Shown: positions 17,379 through 27,989, numbered from the stretch's first letter. The stretch: 64,000 nucleotides of DNA from Deltaproteobacteria bacterium (GCA_016703535.1 JADJBV010000001.1:3710001-3774000), one strand, 5' to 3'. The notes: generated from the sequence alone by a model not told the origin. A program made the numbers and translations.

Positions 17379-19723
17379 ATGCATCGACGAACGCTGGCGC
17401 TCCTCTTCGCCTTCGTGCCGGCCGCCTGCAGCAGCAGCGACTACTTCCACGGCGACTTCGCCGACGGGATCACCGGCCCGCTCGGCGATCCCATGCCCAA
17501 GGCCACCGCCGAACAGCAGGCCACCTTTCAAAGAGGACTGGAGGTCGCGAAGCGACGCTTCGACTTGGTCGATGGCCTGGGCCCGTCCTTCAACGTGACC
17601 TTCTGCGCGGCCTGTCACGAACGACCGGTGATCGGGGCAAGGCTGGCCTGTACCGCAACTTCTTCCTGACTGGCTTCCTCGGCCCCGACGGCACTTTTTT
17701 CCCCGGGACCTCGGCGGGGCGTTCGGGGGGCGTCGTGCGCATGTACCACTACGGCGCCGATCTACCGGCTCGTCCACCGGTGCCCGAGACCACCACCATC
17801 ATCGCCCAGCGCAACCCGATCCCGATGTTCGGCACCGGCCTGATCGCCGAGATCCCCGAAGAGGTAATCTTGGAGCACCAAGATCCCGACGACGAAGACG
17901 GCGACGGGGTCAGCGGCCGCGCCAACTTCGAGCGCGGTTTTGTCGGGCGCTTCGGAAGAAAGGCCCAGACCGCGTCGGTCGAAGGTTTCATTCGAGGTCC
18001 CCTCTTCAACCACGCCGGGATCACCACCGACACCTTGAGCGACGAACAGCGGGCTCGCTTGCCGGTCGACAGCTCGAGCCGCCAGACCAGCCAAGCGGCG
18101 GGCCTGACCGCCCGGGGCCTTTCGCCCAGCCAAGCCGCGGTCATCGACGAGGTGTTGACCGATGAAGATCAGGCGGCGGACCCGGAGCTGTCGACGGAGG
18201 CGCTCTTCGATCTGATCAGCTTTTCGATGCTCCTGGCCATCGCCGAACCTGAAAAGAGCAGCGAAGAGGCCGAACGCGGCGGGGAGATCTTCGACGAGGT
18301 CGGCTGTGCGGTCTGCCACGTGCCCCGGCTGGAGAGCCCCAGCGGCCCACTCCCGATCTACTCGGATCTGCTGCTCCATGATCTGGGCCCCGAATTGGCC
18401 GACGGCATCCAACAGGGGCTCGCCACCGGCGCCGAGTTCCGCACCCAACCCCTATGGAACTTGGCCGCGGTCAGCCCGTACCTGCACGACGGCCGCGCCG
18501 CCACTTTGGAGGAGGCGATCCGCTGGCACGGTGGAGAGGCCGGCGGGGCTCGAGATCGGCTGTTGGCCCTGGGCCCGGAGGCGATGGCCGAGCTGGTGGT
18601 GTTCCTGCGCTCGTTGGGCGGCGCCGATCAAGAGACGCCGGGCCTTCTGCCGCCGGGGGCCGCGGTGTTGCCCGCGGGTGAGTTTGGAGGCCCCTTGCCC
18701 GGGATGGATCCCGCGGACCTGGAGCGCTTCCGCTTGGGCCGGGCCCTCTTCGATCGAGACTTTTCGCTCAGTGAAGGGCTGGGAGCACCTCGCTTCAACG
18801 GCGACTCGTGTCGGGCCTGTCATTTTGATCCGGTCCTGGGCGGGGCCGGGCCCCGAGACGTCAACGTCATGCGCCACGGCATCCTCGGCGCCAACGGGGG
18901 TTTTGTGGCGCCGGCCAGCGGCACCATCCTCCACAAAGAGACCCGGCTTTATGGCCACGCCACCATCGCCCAACGGGAGGCGACGATCTTCGAACACCGC
19001 CAGACCCCACCGCTGTTTGGCTTGGGCCTCTTGGCCCAGATCCCCGAGGCCGAAATCCTCTCTCGGGCCGACCCCGAAGATCGGCGGAGCCCCGACGGGA
19101 TCAGCGGGCGCGCCGCCTACACCGACGACGGGCGCTTCTCCCGCTTCGGCTGGAAAGCTCAGGTGCCGAACATCGCCGAGTTCGTCCGGGACGCGGTCAG
19201 CGCCGAGTTGGGCCTGACGATCGAGCGGCAAGAGGGACTGACCTTCGGGCAACTGCACGACGACGACGGCGTGCCCGATCCGGAGCTGAGCCGAGAGGAC
19301 GCCGAGACCTTGGCCTTTTTCCTCGAGCGCCTGGGGCCCCCTCCCCGCCTGGCGCCCCAAGATCCGACGGCCGCCGCCCGGGGTGAACAACTTTTTGGTG
19401 ACCTGGGCTGCGCCGCTTGCCACGTGCCCGAGTTGCCGAGCCCCGCTGGGCCGGTGCGTTTGTATTCGGACCTCTTGCTCCACGAGATCTTGCCCGCGGA
19501 TCAGGTGGGGATCGAAGACGGCACCGCCTCGATGCGCGAGTTCCGCACCCCGCCGTTGTGGGGGTTGGTGGCGAGCCGACCCTATTGGCACACCGGCGAG
19601 GCCGACACGATCCACCACGCGATCGAGCTGCACGAGGGTGAAGGTGCAGCCAGCCGCGGTCGATACCAGGCCTCATCGGCGGCGGATCAAAACGCACTTT
19701 TGTCCTTCTTGGAGACCTTGTGA
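17379..19723 (+). pseudogene. Tandem di-heme oxidoreductase (DHOR) lipoprotein, frame broken once
   Basis: The start ATG at 17379 opens a lipoprotein signal (LFAFVPAAC). The frame stops at 17669, but the homologous reading continues in another frame (YRNFFLTGFLGPDGTF) to 19723. Adding one G in the run at 17634-17637 restores about 781 residues, so this is either a sequencing error or a recent mutation. The product has two consecutive DHOR modules, each with two CxxCH haems (CAACH and CAVCH, then CRACH and CAACH). Both repeat FGxGLxAxIPE and YSDLLLHxxxP near their ends. Family members are secreted c-type cytochrome enzymes, annotated as thiol oxidoreductases, whose redox partners are poorly known. 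It overlaps the next cytochrome gene by GTGA. Confidence 0.8.
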
Positions 19724-21081
19724 AGTTCCGCGCGCTGTTGCTCGGCTGCCTATGCCTGTGGGCGTGCCCTGGTGATCCCGAAGCCACGCCCTTGGACGCG
19801 GGCCCTGACCTGGCCAACCCGATCGATCCCTTGTCGATGCCGGCCGCGCCGTTGTGGTCGAGCGATCGCTTCCGTTCGGCCGAGACCTGCCGGGCGTGTC
19901 ACCCCGACCACTACGCCGAATGGCGCACCTCGATGCACGCCTACGCGATGATCGATCCGGTGTTCCGGGCCTTGGTGCAGGTTCGGCAGCGGGACTTCGG
20001 CGGGGAACGAGACGCCTTCTGCACCCAATGCCACAGCGCCATCGGGACCCGGAGCCGCGAGATCGGGCCGGGCTTTCGGTTCGAGGACCTTTCGCCGGTG
20101 GTGTTGGAGGGCGTCACCTGCGAGGCCTGCCACCGGATCAGCGGCGTCGAGCGGCTCTACAACAGCGGCCACCACCTCGACCCCGACGGCCCGATGCGAG
20201 GCCCGATCCCCGACCCGATGCCGACCGAAGCCCACGCCAGTGAGGGTTCGGACCTGTTCGAGCGGCCCGAGCTCTGCGGCGCTTGCCACGAGGTGATCGA
20301 GTTCAGCGGCCTGCCGCTGGAACGGCCATATACTGAGTGGAGCGTGTCCCCCGCCGCCCGGGAAGGCAGGACCTGCCAGGACTGTCACCTGCCGACGGTG
20401 CAAGGACCGGCGGCCCTTGGGGGACCCACCCGGGCCCGGCATCGACACCAGTTCGTGGGGGTCGACCTGCCGATCACCGACGGGTTCCTTACGCCGCAGG
20501 AGCGGGACGAACTCCAGCAGCGGATCGCCGGCCTGTTGGGGGGGACGGCCCGGCTCTCCTTGGGGGTGCCCGAACAGCTGGCCCGGGGCCAACGCTTGGA
20601 CCTGGTGGTGACGGTCCAGAACCTGATCGCGGGCCACAACCTGCCCACCGGGTCGACCTTCCATCGCCAACTTTGGCTGGAGCTGACGGTCACCGACGCC
20701 GCGGGCACCATACGGTACCGTACGGGCCAGCTGGATCCCGACGGAGACCTGCAGGACCACTTCAGCACCCACCGGCCCTACGGCGATCCGGACCTGGTGC
20801 GTTTTGGCTCCCGTTTTGTGGATAAACGCGGCAACCCGACCCTCTTTCCGTGGCTGGCGGCGGAGCACTTCAGCACCGCCATCCCGCCCGGCTACGCCCG
20901 GACCCAGACCCTCTTCGTCGACACCACCAGGGCCGCGCCCGGCCTGGCCCAGATCCAGGCTCGGCTGCGATTTCGAGCGATGCCGCCGTTTTTGTTGAGG
21001 CTCCTTGGCCTGGAGTCGGCGGCCTCTACCCTTCCGATCTACGAGGTGGCCACCGCCAGCGCCGCCCTGACCTTGGAGTGA
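19720..21081 (+). CDS. Five-haem c-type cytochrome lipoprotein (cytochrome c554-like)
   Basis: This 453-residue protein has a GTG start overlapping the previous stop. The hydrophobic leader ends in CLCLWAC, a plausible lipobox. Five haem-binding motifs are visible in the first half: CRACH, CTQCH, CEACH, CGACH and CQDCH. Additional His residues (GHH and HRH) may serve as distal ligands. AETCRACHPDHYAEWRTSMH is typical of the cytochrome c554/c-prime multihaem family. The C-terminal half lacks haems and looks like an immunoglobulin-type beta domain (LDLVVTVQNLIAGHNLPTG), seen in several multihaem proteins from Myxococcota and Planctomycetota. It probably accepts or passes electrons in the periplasm or at the outer membrane with the DHOR protein upstream. 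Confidence 0.85.
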   Translation: MKFRALLLGCLCLWACPGDPEATPLDAGPDLANPIDPLSMPAAPLWSSDRFRSAETCRACHPDHYAEWRTSMHAYAMIDPVFRALVQVRQRDFGGERDAFCTQCHSAIGTRSREIGPGFRFEDLSPVVLEGVTCEACHRISGVERLYNSGHHLDPDGPMRGPIPDPMPTEAHASEGSDLFERPELCGACHEVIEFSGLPLERPYTEWSVSPAAREGRTCQDCHLPTVQGPAALGGPTRARHRHQFVGVDLPITDGFLTPQERDELQQRIAGLLGGTARLSLGVPEQLARGQRLDLVVTVQNLIAGHNLPTGSTFHRQLWLELTVTDAAGTIRYRTGQLDPDGDLQDHFSTHRPYGDPDLVRFGSRFVDKRGNPTLFPWLAAEHFSTAIPPGYARTQTLFVDTTRAAPGLAQIQARLRFRAMPPFLLRLLGLESAASTLPIYEVATASAALTLE

Positions 21082-21978
21082 TCGTGCCCCACCTGGAACG
21101 TCTCTGCTTTTGCCTGCTCCTGATCGGCACCGGCTGCCCGAGTGATCCGGAGCCCATCACCACCGACCCCTGGGGCGAGGCCTTCCCCGCCCGGGACTTC
21201 GGTTGGATCTTGGGGGTCTGGGGCCCGCCCGGTGGCCCCACCTACGCGATCGGAGGTGCCCCTGACGCCGGCCGCATCCAACGTCACGACGGCGCGGCTT
21301 GGTCCGAGTTCCCGATCGGCCTCGACGCGCCGCTGCTCAACTGGGCCCACGGCTTTTCGGACCAGGACTTTACGGTGGTGGGCAACCACGGGACGATCCT
21401 CCACTACGACGGCCAACACTTCACCCAAAGCGCCACGGTCACCGACCAGAACCTCTGGGGGATCTTCGGAGCTTCGCCCGACGATCTTTGGGCCGTCGGC
21501 GGCGACGGGTTCCTCGACGGGCAAGCGACGATCTTGCGCAACCAGGGACAGGGTTGGAGCAAGGTCCAGGTGCCGGCGCTCCAACACCCGGACGTGTTCG
21601 CCTTCTACAAGGTCTGGGGCAGCGCCGCCGATGACGTCTACATCGTCGGGCAGCGCGGAGTGGTGTTGCATTGGGACGGCGCGGCCCTGACCGAACTATT
21701 CGTCGGCACCGGCGAAGACCTGGTCACGGTGTATGGCCTCTCGAAAGATCGGGTGGCGATCGTGGGGGGCCGGGCCAACGGCGAGTTGATCACCTGGGAC
21801 GGGGTCGCCTGGAAGCGAGAGCAGCTGATCCCACTGCCCGGGCTGAACGCGGTGTGGTTCCGGGACCCGAACCAGATCCACGTCGGCGGCCAAAGCGGCA
21901 CCTTGGCGACCTTCGACTGGACCACCCGCAAATACGTCCAAGAAGAGACCGACACCAACGGGAAACCCACCCCCCCTC
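21078..21978 (+). pseudogene. Lipoprotein with beta-propeller-like repeats, 3' end lost in poly-G
   Basis: The frame starts at a GTG (21078, overlapping the previous stop; a second GTG is at 21084). It gives a lipoprotein leader, LCFCLLLIGTGC. About 300 residues follow with repeated phrases such as DFTVVGNHGTILHYDG, LWAVGGDGFLDG, DVYIVGQRGVVLHWDG and NQIHVGGQSGTLATF. These four or more blades of about 50 residues are typical of secreted propeller proteins in this group. Credible coding ends near 21975, where the frame runs into long G homopolymers. The true C-terminus is therefore missing. It is the third gene of the cytochrome operon. Confidence 0.7.
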
Positions 21979-22866
<888 letters not shown>

Positions 22867-22960
22867 CTATAGGCCCGAAAGGGGGGGTCGGGCGTCACCC
22901 TCCAGGCCCCGAGCCCCAGTGACACTCCTAGGACCCCCCCGGCGCAGCGGGTAGGGCCCG
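22867..22960. other. Non-coding junction, possible contig join
   Basis: These 94 bases separate the broken monooxygenase fragment from the HlyD gene. They contain G- and C-runs (for example 22881-22887) and no convincing gene, terminator or promoter. Both neighbours are on the minus strand. The region may be part of the doubtful assembly around the poly-G tract. Confidence 0.4.
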
Positions 22961-24085
22961 TCAAAGGGAGCGGGCCGAAGCGGTGGCGGGTCGCTCCACC
23001 TCGACGAAGACCAGGACCCGCAGCCCGGGCACCAGGCGATCTTTTTCGGCGAGCTCGACCACCACCTCCAGGATCTTGGTGTCAATGCGTTCGGCGGGAT
23101 CGTCGGTGCGGATGTTCTTGCGGCCCATGCGGCGGCCGATCTCCACCACCTTGCCGGCGAACTTTTCACCCGGGAAGGCGTTGAGCGTGGCGTAGGCCGG
23201 CGCTCCGATGCGGAGTTTGCCGACGTCACGTTCATCGGCGTCCATGCGCACCCGCAGTTGTTGGGTGTTGCCCATGACCAAAAGCGGGAAGGCGCCTTGG
23301 GTGTTGTAATATTCGCCGCCTCTAAACTTGACCCAGAGGATCTCGCCGGCGATCGGCGCCTTGACCTGGAGCCGATCCACCGCGGCCTTCGCTTGATCTC
23401 GCCGGGCCTGGGCGCCGAGCAACGCGGCCCGGGCCACCAACACGTCTTCTTGCCGAGAGCCCGCCAACGCCGCCTTGCGCCGAGCTTCGGCCGCGTCGGC
23501 GCTACGAGCGTCGATGGCGGCCTGGCGTCGGGCCCGATCCAGTTCGTCGACGGTTGCACCTCCCCCTTTGGCCAACTTTTCGGTGCGCTCCAAGGTCCCG
23601 CTCGAAAGTTCGGCCCGGGCCTTGGCGGCTTCACCTTCCGCCACCACCGCGTCCACGTCTTCGGCCCGCAGGCCCTTGGCCACCCGAGAGAGCTCGGCCT
23701 TCTTCGCCTCGACGTCCGCCTCGGCGGCGGCGAGGGCGGCCCGTTCGGCGGAGCTCTCGAGCTCGACCAACACCGCGCCGGCCTCGACCTGTTGCCCCTC
23801 CTCCACCAGGTACCGGGCGATTCGCCCGCTGACCTCACCGGCCACCTGGATCTCTCGATCCTTTGGCTCGACGATGCCGTTGCCGACGATGAAGGGGCCG
23901 CCGCTCGGTTCGGTCATCCGTTCGTCCGGCCCCTTGGTGGGCGGGAGTTCCCGCAGGCTCCGCTCCACGTCGCTGGGCCGGGGGGTGGTGGGCGGCCCGG
24001 ACAAGCTGGTCCGCACCACCATGAACAAGAAGAAGAGGCCCACCATAAAGAAGAAGATCAGCTTGTAAGGGATGGTCTTGGCCAT
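22961..24085 (-). CDS. HlyD/DevB-type periplasmic adaptor (membrane fusion protein)
   Basis: This 374-residue protein starts at an ATG at 24085, preceded by AAGGAG. One N-terminal membrane helix spans residues 8-27. The lipoyl half-domain begins at GIVEPKDREIQVAGEVSGRI, followed by a long Ala/Glu-rich helical hairpin (about 115-235). The second lipoyl half is LQVKAPIAGEILWVKFRGGEY and the beta-barrel part is LRVRMDADERDVGKLRIG. It bridges an inner-membrane ABC transporter and an outer-membrane TolC channel. It is the last gene of the tetR-tolC-permease-ATPase-hlyD operon, 3 bases after the ATPase stop. Confidence 0.9.
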   Translation of the reverse strand: MAKTIPYKLIFFFMVGLFFLFMVVRTSLSGPPTTPRPSDVERSLRELPPTKGPDERMTEPSGGPFIVGNGIVEPKDREIQVAGEVSGRIARYLVEEGQQVEAGAVLVELESSAERAALAAAEADVEAKKAELSRVAKGLRAEDVDAVVAEGEAAKARAELSSGTLERTEKLAKGGGATVDELDRARRQAAIDARSADAAEARRKAALAGSRQEDVLVARAALLGAQARRDQAKAAVDRLQVKAPIAGEILWVKFRGGEYYNTQGAFPLLVMGNTQQLRVRMDADERDVGKLRIGAPAYATLNAFPGEKFAGKVVEIGRRMGRKNIRTDDPAERIDTKILEVVVELAEKDRLVPGLRVLVFVEVERPATASARSL

Positions 24086-24088
24086 AAG

Positions 24089-24772
24089 TTACTCCTTGAG
24101 GATCAGGCCGTCCTCGATGCGAACGATCCGATCGCCGAGGTGAAAAATCCGATTGTCGTGGGTCACGACCACCACGGTGTGGCCGTGTTCTTTGGCGAGC
24201 TCCCGCAAGATCTCGGTGATCCGCAGGCCGTTGTGGGCGTCGAGGGCCGCGGTCGGTTCATCGGCCAAGATCACCGGCGGAGATCCCGCCAACGCCCGGG
24301 CGATCGCCACCCGCTGCCGCTGCCCACCCGAAAGTTCACCGGGGCGGGAGTGGTACTTGTCCGAGAGGTCCACCTGATCGAGCAGGTGGTGGGCCTCTTT
24401 GACCGCGTCCTTCTGGTCCCATCCCCGCAGGCGCAACAACATGGCGATGTTTTCGGTGGCGGTCAGGGAGGCCAGCAGGTTGTGGGCCTGAAACACAAAA
24501 CCCACGTATTGCAGGCGCAGCCGCGGCAGATCTTTCTCCTTGGCGACCGAGATGTCTTCACCGAGCAGGCCCACGTACCCCGAGCTCGGCGAAAGCACAC
24601 ACCCCAGGATCGACAACAGGGTGGTCTTGCCGCTCCCCGAAGGTCCGGACAACATCACGAACTCGCCAGGTTCGGCGTGGAAGTCCACACCCTTGAGCGC
24701 CGTGTACGCGGTGGCCCCCGAGCCGTAGGTTTTGGTGACGTTTTTGACGTCGACTGCAACTTGCTGGTTCAT
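24089..24772 (-). CDS. ABC transporter ATP-binding protein (MacB/DevA type)
   Basis: The protein has 227 residues, and its ATG start at 24772 overlaps the permease stop. Motifs are Walker A GPSGSGKT (43-50), the Q-loop region VGFVFQAHNLL, the signature LSGGQRQR, Walker B PVILADEPTAAL and the switch His in VVVTHD. The short single-domain form and gene order match the LolD/MacB/DevA class. That class powers mechanical transmission through FtsX-like permeases rather than classic substrate transport. It is co-transcribed with tolC, permease and hlyD genes. Confidence 0.93.
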   Translation of the reverse strand: MNQQVAVDVKNVTKTYGSGATAYTALKGVDFHAEPGEFVMLSGPSGSGKTTLLSILGCVLSPSSGYVGLLGEDISVAKEKDLPRLRLQYVGFVFQAHNLLASLTATENIAMLLRLRGWDQKDAVKEAHHLLDQVDLSDKYHSRPGELSGGQRQRVAIARALAGSPPVILADEPTAALDAHNGLRITEILRELAKEHGHTVVVVTHDNRIFHLGDRIVRIEDGLILKE

Positions 24773-25980
24773 CGGAACACCATGGCCGGCTCGACCTTGC
24801 GCAGCCGAAGCAACGCCAAGGTTGAGGCAAAAACGCAGAGCCCGATCATCAACACGCTGGTGCCGATGAAGAGCTCCGGGATCAGCTGCAGCGCCAACTT
24901 GGCGGAGCGGATGCCTTCGGCGAGCCGGGTCACCAAAAACAACCCCACCAAGGTCCCCATCACCGCGTAGGTGACGGACTGAACGAACAACAACTTGGCC
25001 AGATCGGTGTTGGTAGCGCCGATGGCCTTCAGCGTGCCGAACTCGCGCACGTTGTCGACCACCGCCGAGAACATGGACAAGGAGACGATCACCAGGCCCA
25101 CCACCAAGCCGAACAAGGTCGAGGTGCCGAAGGTGATGCCGATCGGCGTTTTGGTGAGCACGTAGCGGACGATCGAACTCTTGTATTCGGCGCGGGTCAT
25201 GACCTTCACGTCGGTGAGCGCCGCCTGCAGGCGGGACCGCACGTCCTTGGGGTCCGCGCCGGGCGCCACCTTGACCAAGACGAAGTGGAGCTGGTCGTTG
25301 TCGACCCGCAAGAGCGAACGGGCCAGGTCGAAGTCCGCGAAGGCGTAGGAAGGGCCAAAGGGCAACAGACCCCAGGTGAAGCCGCCGGCGACCACGTTGT
25401 GCCCATTGAGCTCCCGGACGCTGCGAAGGTTGAGGTTCCCCAGGTACTCCCGGTCCGAGTCTTCGAAGAACATGGTGTCGGGCCGGCCCAGAAGTTCCCG
25501 CTCGCCTTGCACGATGTTCCAGGGGCCTCCCAACACCCACGGAGCCTTGGCGCCGACCAAGGTCACCGGCTGACTGCCACCCCCCGGCAAAGACATGACG
25601 GCGTTGCCGAACAAGATCGGCGCAGCCTCGGCGACCCCCGGCGTCACTTTGGCGGCCATCAGGTTGGAGTCGGAGACCAACTTGCCGGCCTGGATGGTTT
25701 CGGTGTTGGCCGGCACGATCCAGACGTCGGCGCCGGCGTTCTCTACGAACATCACGTTCTTGTAGATCAGGCCTAAGAAGGTGCCGGCCTGCTGGTTCGA
25801 CAACACGGTCGCGAAGATCACCCCGGCCAGGGTGCCGAACATCTTCAACTTGTCGTGGAACATCATCCGCAGGCCGACCACCGCCATGGTCGAAAAGCGC
25901 ATGCGGAAGGTGGCCCGGGTGTTGATCGGCCCGGCTGGCCGTCGCTGCCGGGGCGCGGGCAATGGGACCACGGCGCTCAT
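24769..25980 (-). CDS. ABC transporter permease, FtsX/DevC-like
   Basis: This 403-residue protein starts at an ATG at 25980 overlapping the tolC stop (ATGA). An N-terminal helix (KMFGTLAGVIFATVLSNQQAG) is followed by a periplasmic domain of about 220 residues containing ENAGADVWIVPANTETIQAG. Three C-terminal helices follow, with VVDNVREFGTLKAIGATN, the conserved FtsX-superfamily coupling loop. The N-terminal phrases resemble DevC of the DevBCA exporter, which moves glycolipids through TolC in cyanobacteria. The substrate here is unknown. Confidence 0.87.
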   Translation of the reverse strand: MSAVVPLPAPRQRRPAGPINTRATFRMRFSTMAVVGLRMMFHDKLKMFGTLAGVIFATVLSNQQAGTFLGLIYKNVMFVENAGADVWIVPANTETIQAGKLVSDSNLMAAKVTPGVAEAAPILFGNAVMSLPGGGSQPVTLVGAKAPWVLGGPWNIVQGERELLGRPDTMFFEDSDREYLGNLNLRSVRELNGHNVVAGGFTWGLLPFGPSYAFADFDLARSLLRVDNDQLHFVLVKVAPGADPKDVRSRLQAALTDVKVMTRAEYKSSIVRYVLTKTPIGITFGTSTLFGLVVGLVIVSLSMFSAVVDNVREFGTLKAIGATNTDLAKLLFVQSVTYAVMGTLVGLFLVTRLAEGIRSAKLALQLIPELFIGTSVLMIGLCVFASTLALLRLRKVEPAMVFR

Positions 25981-27275
25981 GGCTTGGAACCCCCTTCTCC
26001 CAGGCCCCGGCCGCTGGAGAGGGCGAGGGCGACCCGGGCGTAGGCCAGATCGGCGTCGCTCCGCACCTTGCTGACCTCGGCGCCGAAGAGATCCCGCTCC
26101 GCCAAGATCACGTCGAGCCAGTTGGCGGTGCCGGCCTCGTAACGTTGTTTGACCAAACGGGCGGCCATCTGGCTGGCCTCGAGCTCGGCCCGGGCGGCCT
26201 TGCCCTTTTGGCGTTGGGCCTCCACCTGGTGCCAATCCGAAAAGATGGTGTCGGCGGCGGCGCGCAGGGCCCGCTCCTGCCTGACCCGGGCCGCCTCGGC
26301 CTCCAAGGCCACGCTGCTTCGGGCCGGGATGGCCCCCAGGTCGAGTTGCCACCGGGCCGTGGCCGACACTGTGTAGTACGGCGACTCGACGAAGCCCGCG
26401 GCGTTGGTGAAGCGCTCTTGGGCCGAGGCGGCGATCGAAGGCAACAAGAGCGCGGTCGCGGCGGTGGTGCGGGCGTCGGCGGCGTCGGCCTCGGCCCGGG
26501 CGGCCTTGACCGTCGGGTGCACCTCCAGGCCTTCACCGAGCCACTCCGAAAGCGGCGCCGAGGCCTCCAGCTCGACCACCAACGGGGCAACGCCGGTCCC
26601 GGGGGACGTTCCACTCAATGTACCGAGCAACCGCCGGGAGGTCTCGAGGAGATAACGGGAGTCGGCTTCGGTCTGGCGGTTGCGCTCGACCTCGGCGGCG
26701 GCTCGCTTGACGTCGACCTCGTTGGCGAAGCCCGCCGCTTGCCGTTGTTCGACGTAGCGGAGGTTCTCCAGGGCCGACTTGACGTTGCGATCCGAGGCCT
26801 CCAACAACGCGTCGGCGGCCACTACCTGGTAGTAGGCCCGGGCGATCGCCTTTTGCACCTCGAGCCCGGTGGCCTCGGCCCGGGCGTGGGCGGCCACCTC
26901 CCCATCTTCGGCGGCGGCGATCTGGGCCCACTTCCCCAGATCGATCAGCGGCAAAGACAACTCGAGGAAGGCGTCGGTCTGATCTTGGGCCGAGACCACC
27001 CGCTCGTTGAAGCTGCCATCCCCGTTGGGGATCCGGATCCGACCTTCGTATTGGTTGCGGGTGTAGACCAGGCGAGCGTCGAAGACCGGCAGCAGCCGAG
27101 ACCAGGCCACCCAGGTCTCCTCCACCTGGCGGGCGGCCGAAATTCGCGCCTCCCGGTTGTCGAAGTTGGCCTCTCGCCCGGCCTTCAAAAAGACCTCCAA
27201 GGGCTCGAGGGCCCAGGCCGGTTGAGGGGCGAGGCAGGCCAACGCCAAGAGCAAGCTGGGTTGCCAGGGCTTCAC
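25977..27275 (-). CDS. TolC family outer-membrane efflux protein
   Basis: This 432-residue protein has a GTG start at 27275 overlapping the tetR stop (GTGA). A signal peptide (SLLLALACLAPQPAWA) is followed by two repeats of long alpha-helices with beta-strand segments. Examples are EARISAARQVEETWVAWSRL near the start and AARLVKQRYEAGTANWLDVI near the end, the latter being the typical TolC second-repeat signature. It forms the outer-membrane channel for the exporter encoded downstream. Confidence 0.9.
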   Translation of the reverse strand: MKPWQPSLLLALACLAPQPAWALEPLEVFLKAGREANFDNREARISAARQVEETWVAWSRLLPVFDARLVYTRNQYEGRIRIPNGDGSFNERVVSAQDQTDAFLELSLPLIDLGKWAQIAAAEDGEVAAHARAEATGLEVQKAIARAYYQVVAADALLEASDRNVKSALENLRYVEQRQAAGFANEVDVKRAAAEVERNRQTEADSRYLLETSRRLLGTLSGTSPGTGVAPLVVELEASAPLSEWLGEGLEVHPTVKAARAEADAADARTTAATALLLPSIAASAQERFTNAAGFVESPYYTVSATARWQLDLGAIPARSSVALEAEAARVRQERALRAAADTIFSDWHQVEAQRQKGKAARAELEASQMAARLVKQRYEAGTANWLDVILAERDLFGAEVSKVRSDADLAYARVALALSSGRGLGEGGSKP

Positions 27276-27925
27276 TTCTTGGCTCCTTTCTTTTTGGGCG
27301 AAGTCTTCTTCTTCGGCCCCGCCTTCACCGGCCGCAGCCCGTGAAGGGTCAAGTCGATCAGGCCCGTCAAAAACTCTTCGGCGGGCAAGCCGAGCTGGCT
27401 CGGGATGGTCAGCTCCAACATCACGAAGTGCCAAAGGGACCCAAGGAACACCCGGGCCACCACCATCGGATCAGGCCCGCGGAGACCTCGGGCCGACATC
27501 TCCGCCGCAAAATACTGGGCGAAGCGCCGCATCACCCGGGCCGGCGGCGGGTCTTTGCCCATCAGGGGTCGCGGGATGTTGGCCTCCCCCGCGTTGGCCC
27601 AGCTCATCATGATCAGCGGGATCATCCGGGAGAAGCGGTCCAACAGGGCGCGGCCGAGTTCGGTCAACGAAACCGCGAAGTCGCCCTGACCAGCCCGGGC
27701 CTGCAGCCGATCGGCGTGTTCGAAGAAGCCGACCAGCTCGTGTTCGAAGCTCATCGCCTTGTGGAAGAGGTCCTCTTTGCTGCCAAAACGCTTGAAGACC
27801 ACCCCCTGCGAGACCCCGGCCCGGGCGGCCACCGCTTCGGTCGAGGCGTGGAGGCCCTGCTCCAGGAAGACCTGGCGGGCGGCGTCGAGGAGGGCCTCGT
27901 CGGTGATCAGCTGGGGGCGTCCCAT
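27272..27925 (-). CDS. TetR family repressor of the exporter operon
   Basis: This 217-residue protein has the helix-turn-helix in residues 26-47 (STEAVAARAGVSQGVVFKRF). The C-terminal ligand/dimer domain of about 150 residues is mostly helical. It ends in a Lys-rich tail (PKKKTSPKKKGAKK), which is unusual for the family and could add non-specific DNA affinity. Its ATG at 27925 is overlapped by a palindromic operator, so it probably represses its own operon, including tolC, permease, ATPase and hlyD, until a toxic or lipid-like ligand binds. Confidence 0.9.
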   Translation of the reverse strand: MGRPQLITDEALLDAARQVFLEQGLHASTEAVAARAGVSQGVVFKRFGSKEDLFHKAMSFEHELVGFFEHADRLQARAGQGDFAVSLTELGRALLDRFSRMIPLIMMSWANAGEANIPRPLMGKDPPPARVMRRFAQYFAAEMSARGLRGPDPMVVARVFLGSLWHFVMLELTIPSQLGLPAEEFLTGLIDLTLHGLRPVKAGPKKKTSPKKKGAKK

Positions 27926-27950
27926 TAGTAAGTGAGTCCTGACTTACTAA
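27925..27950. promoter_or_regulatory. Palindromic TetR operator
   Basis: TTAGTAAGT (27925-27933) and ACTTACTAA (27942-27950) are perfect 9-bp inverted arms separated by 8 bases. The site is AT-rich in a GC-rich region and touches the tetR start codon. The spacing suits a TetR dimer. Binding would block transcription or translation initiation of the whole exporter operon. Confidence 0.8.
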
Positions 27951-27989
27951 CACGACCGGCCCCTGGTCAAGTCCCAGGAAAGTCGTTTT

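Noticed and set aside
23258..24970. A 570-residue plus-strand open frame over the exporter genes
   Set aside because: It is antisense to hlyD and the ATPase gene, which carry clear motifs, and is composed of low-complexity His/Gly/Arg.
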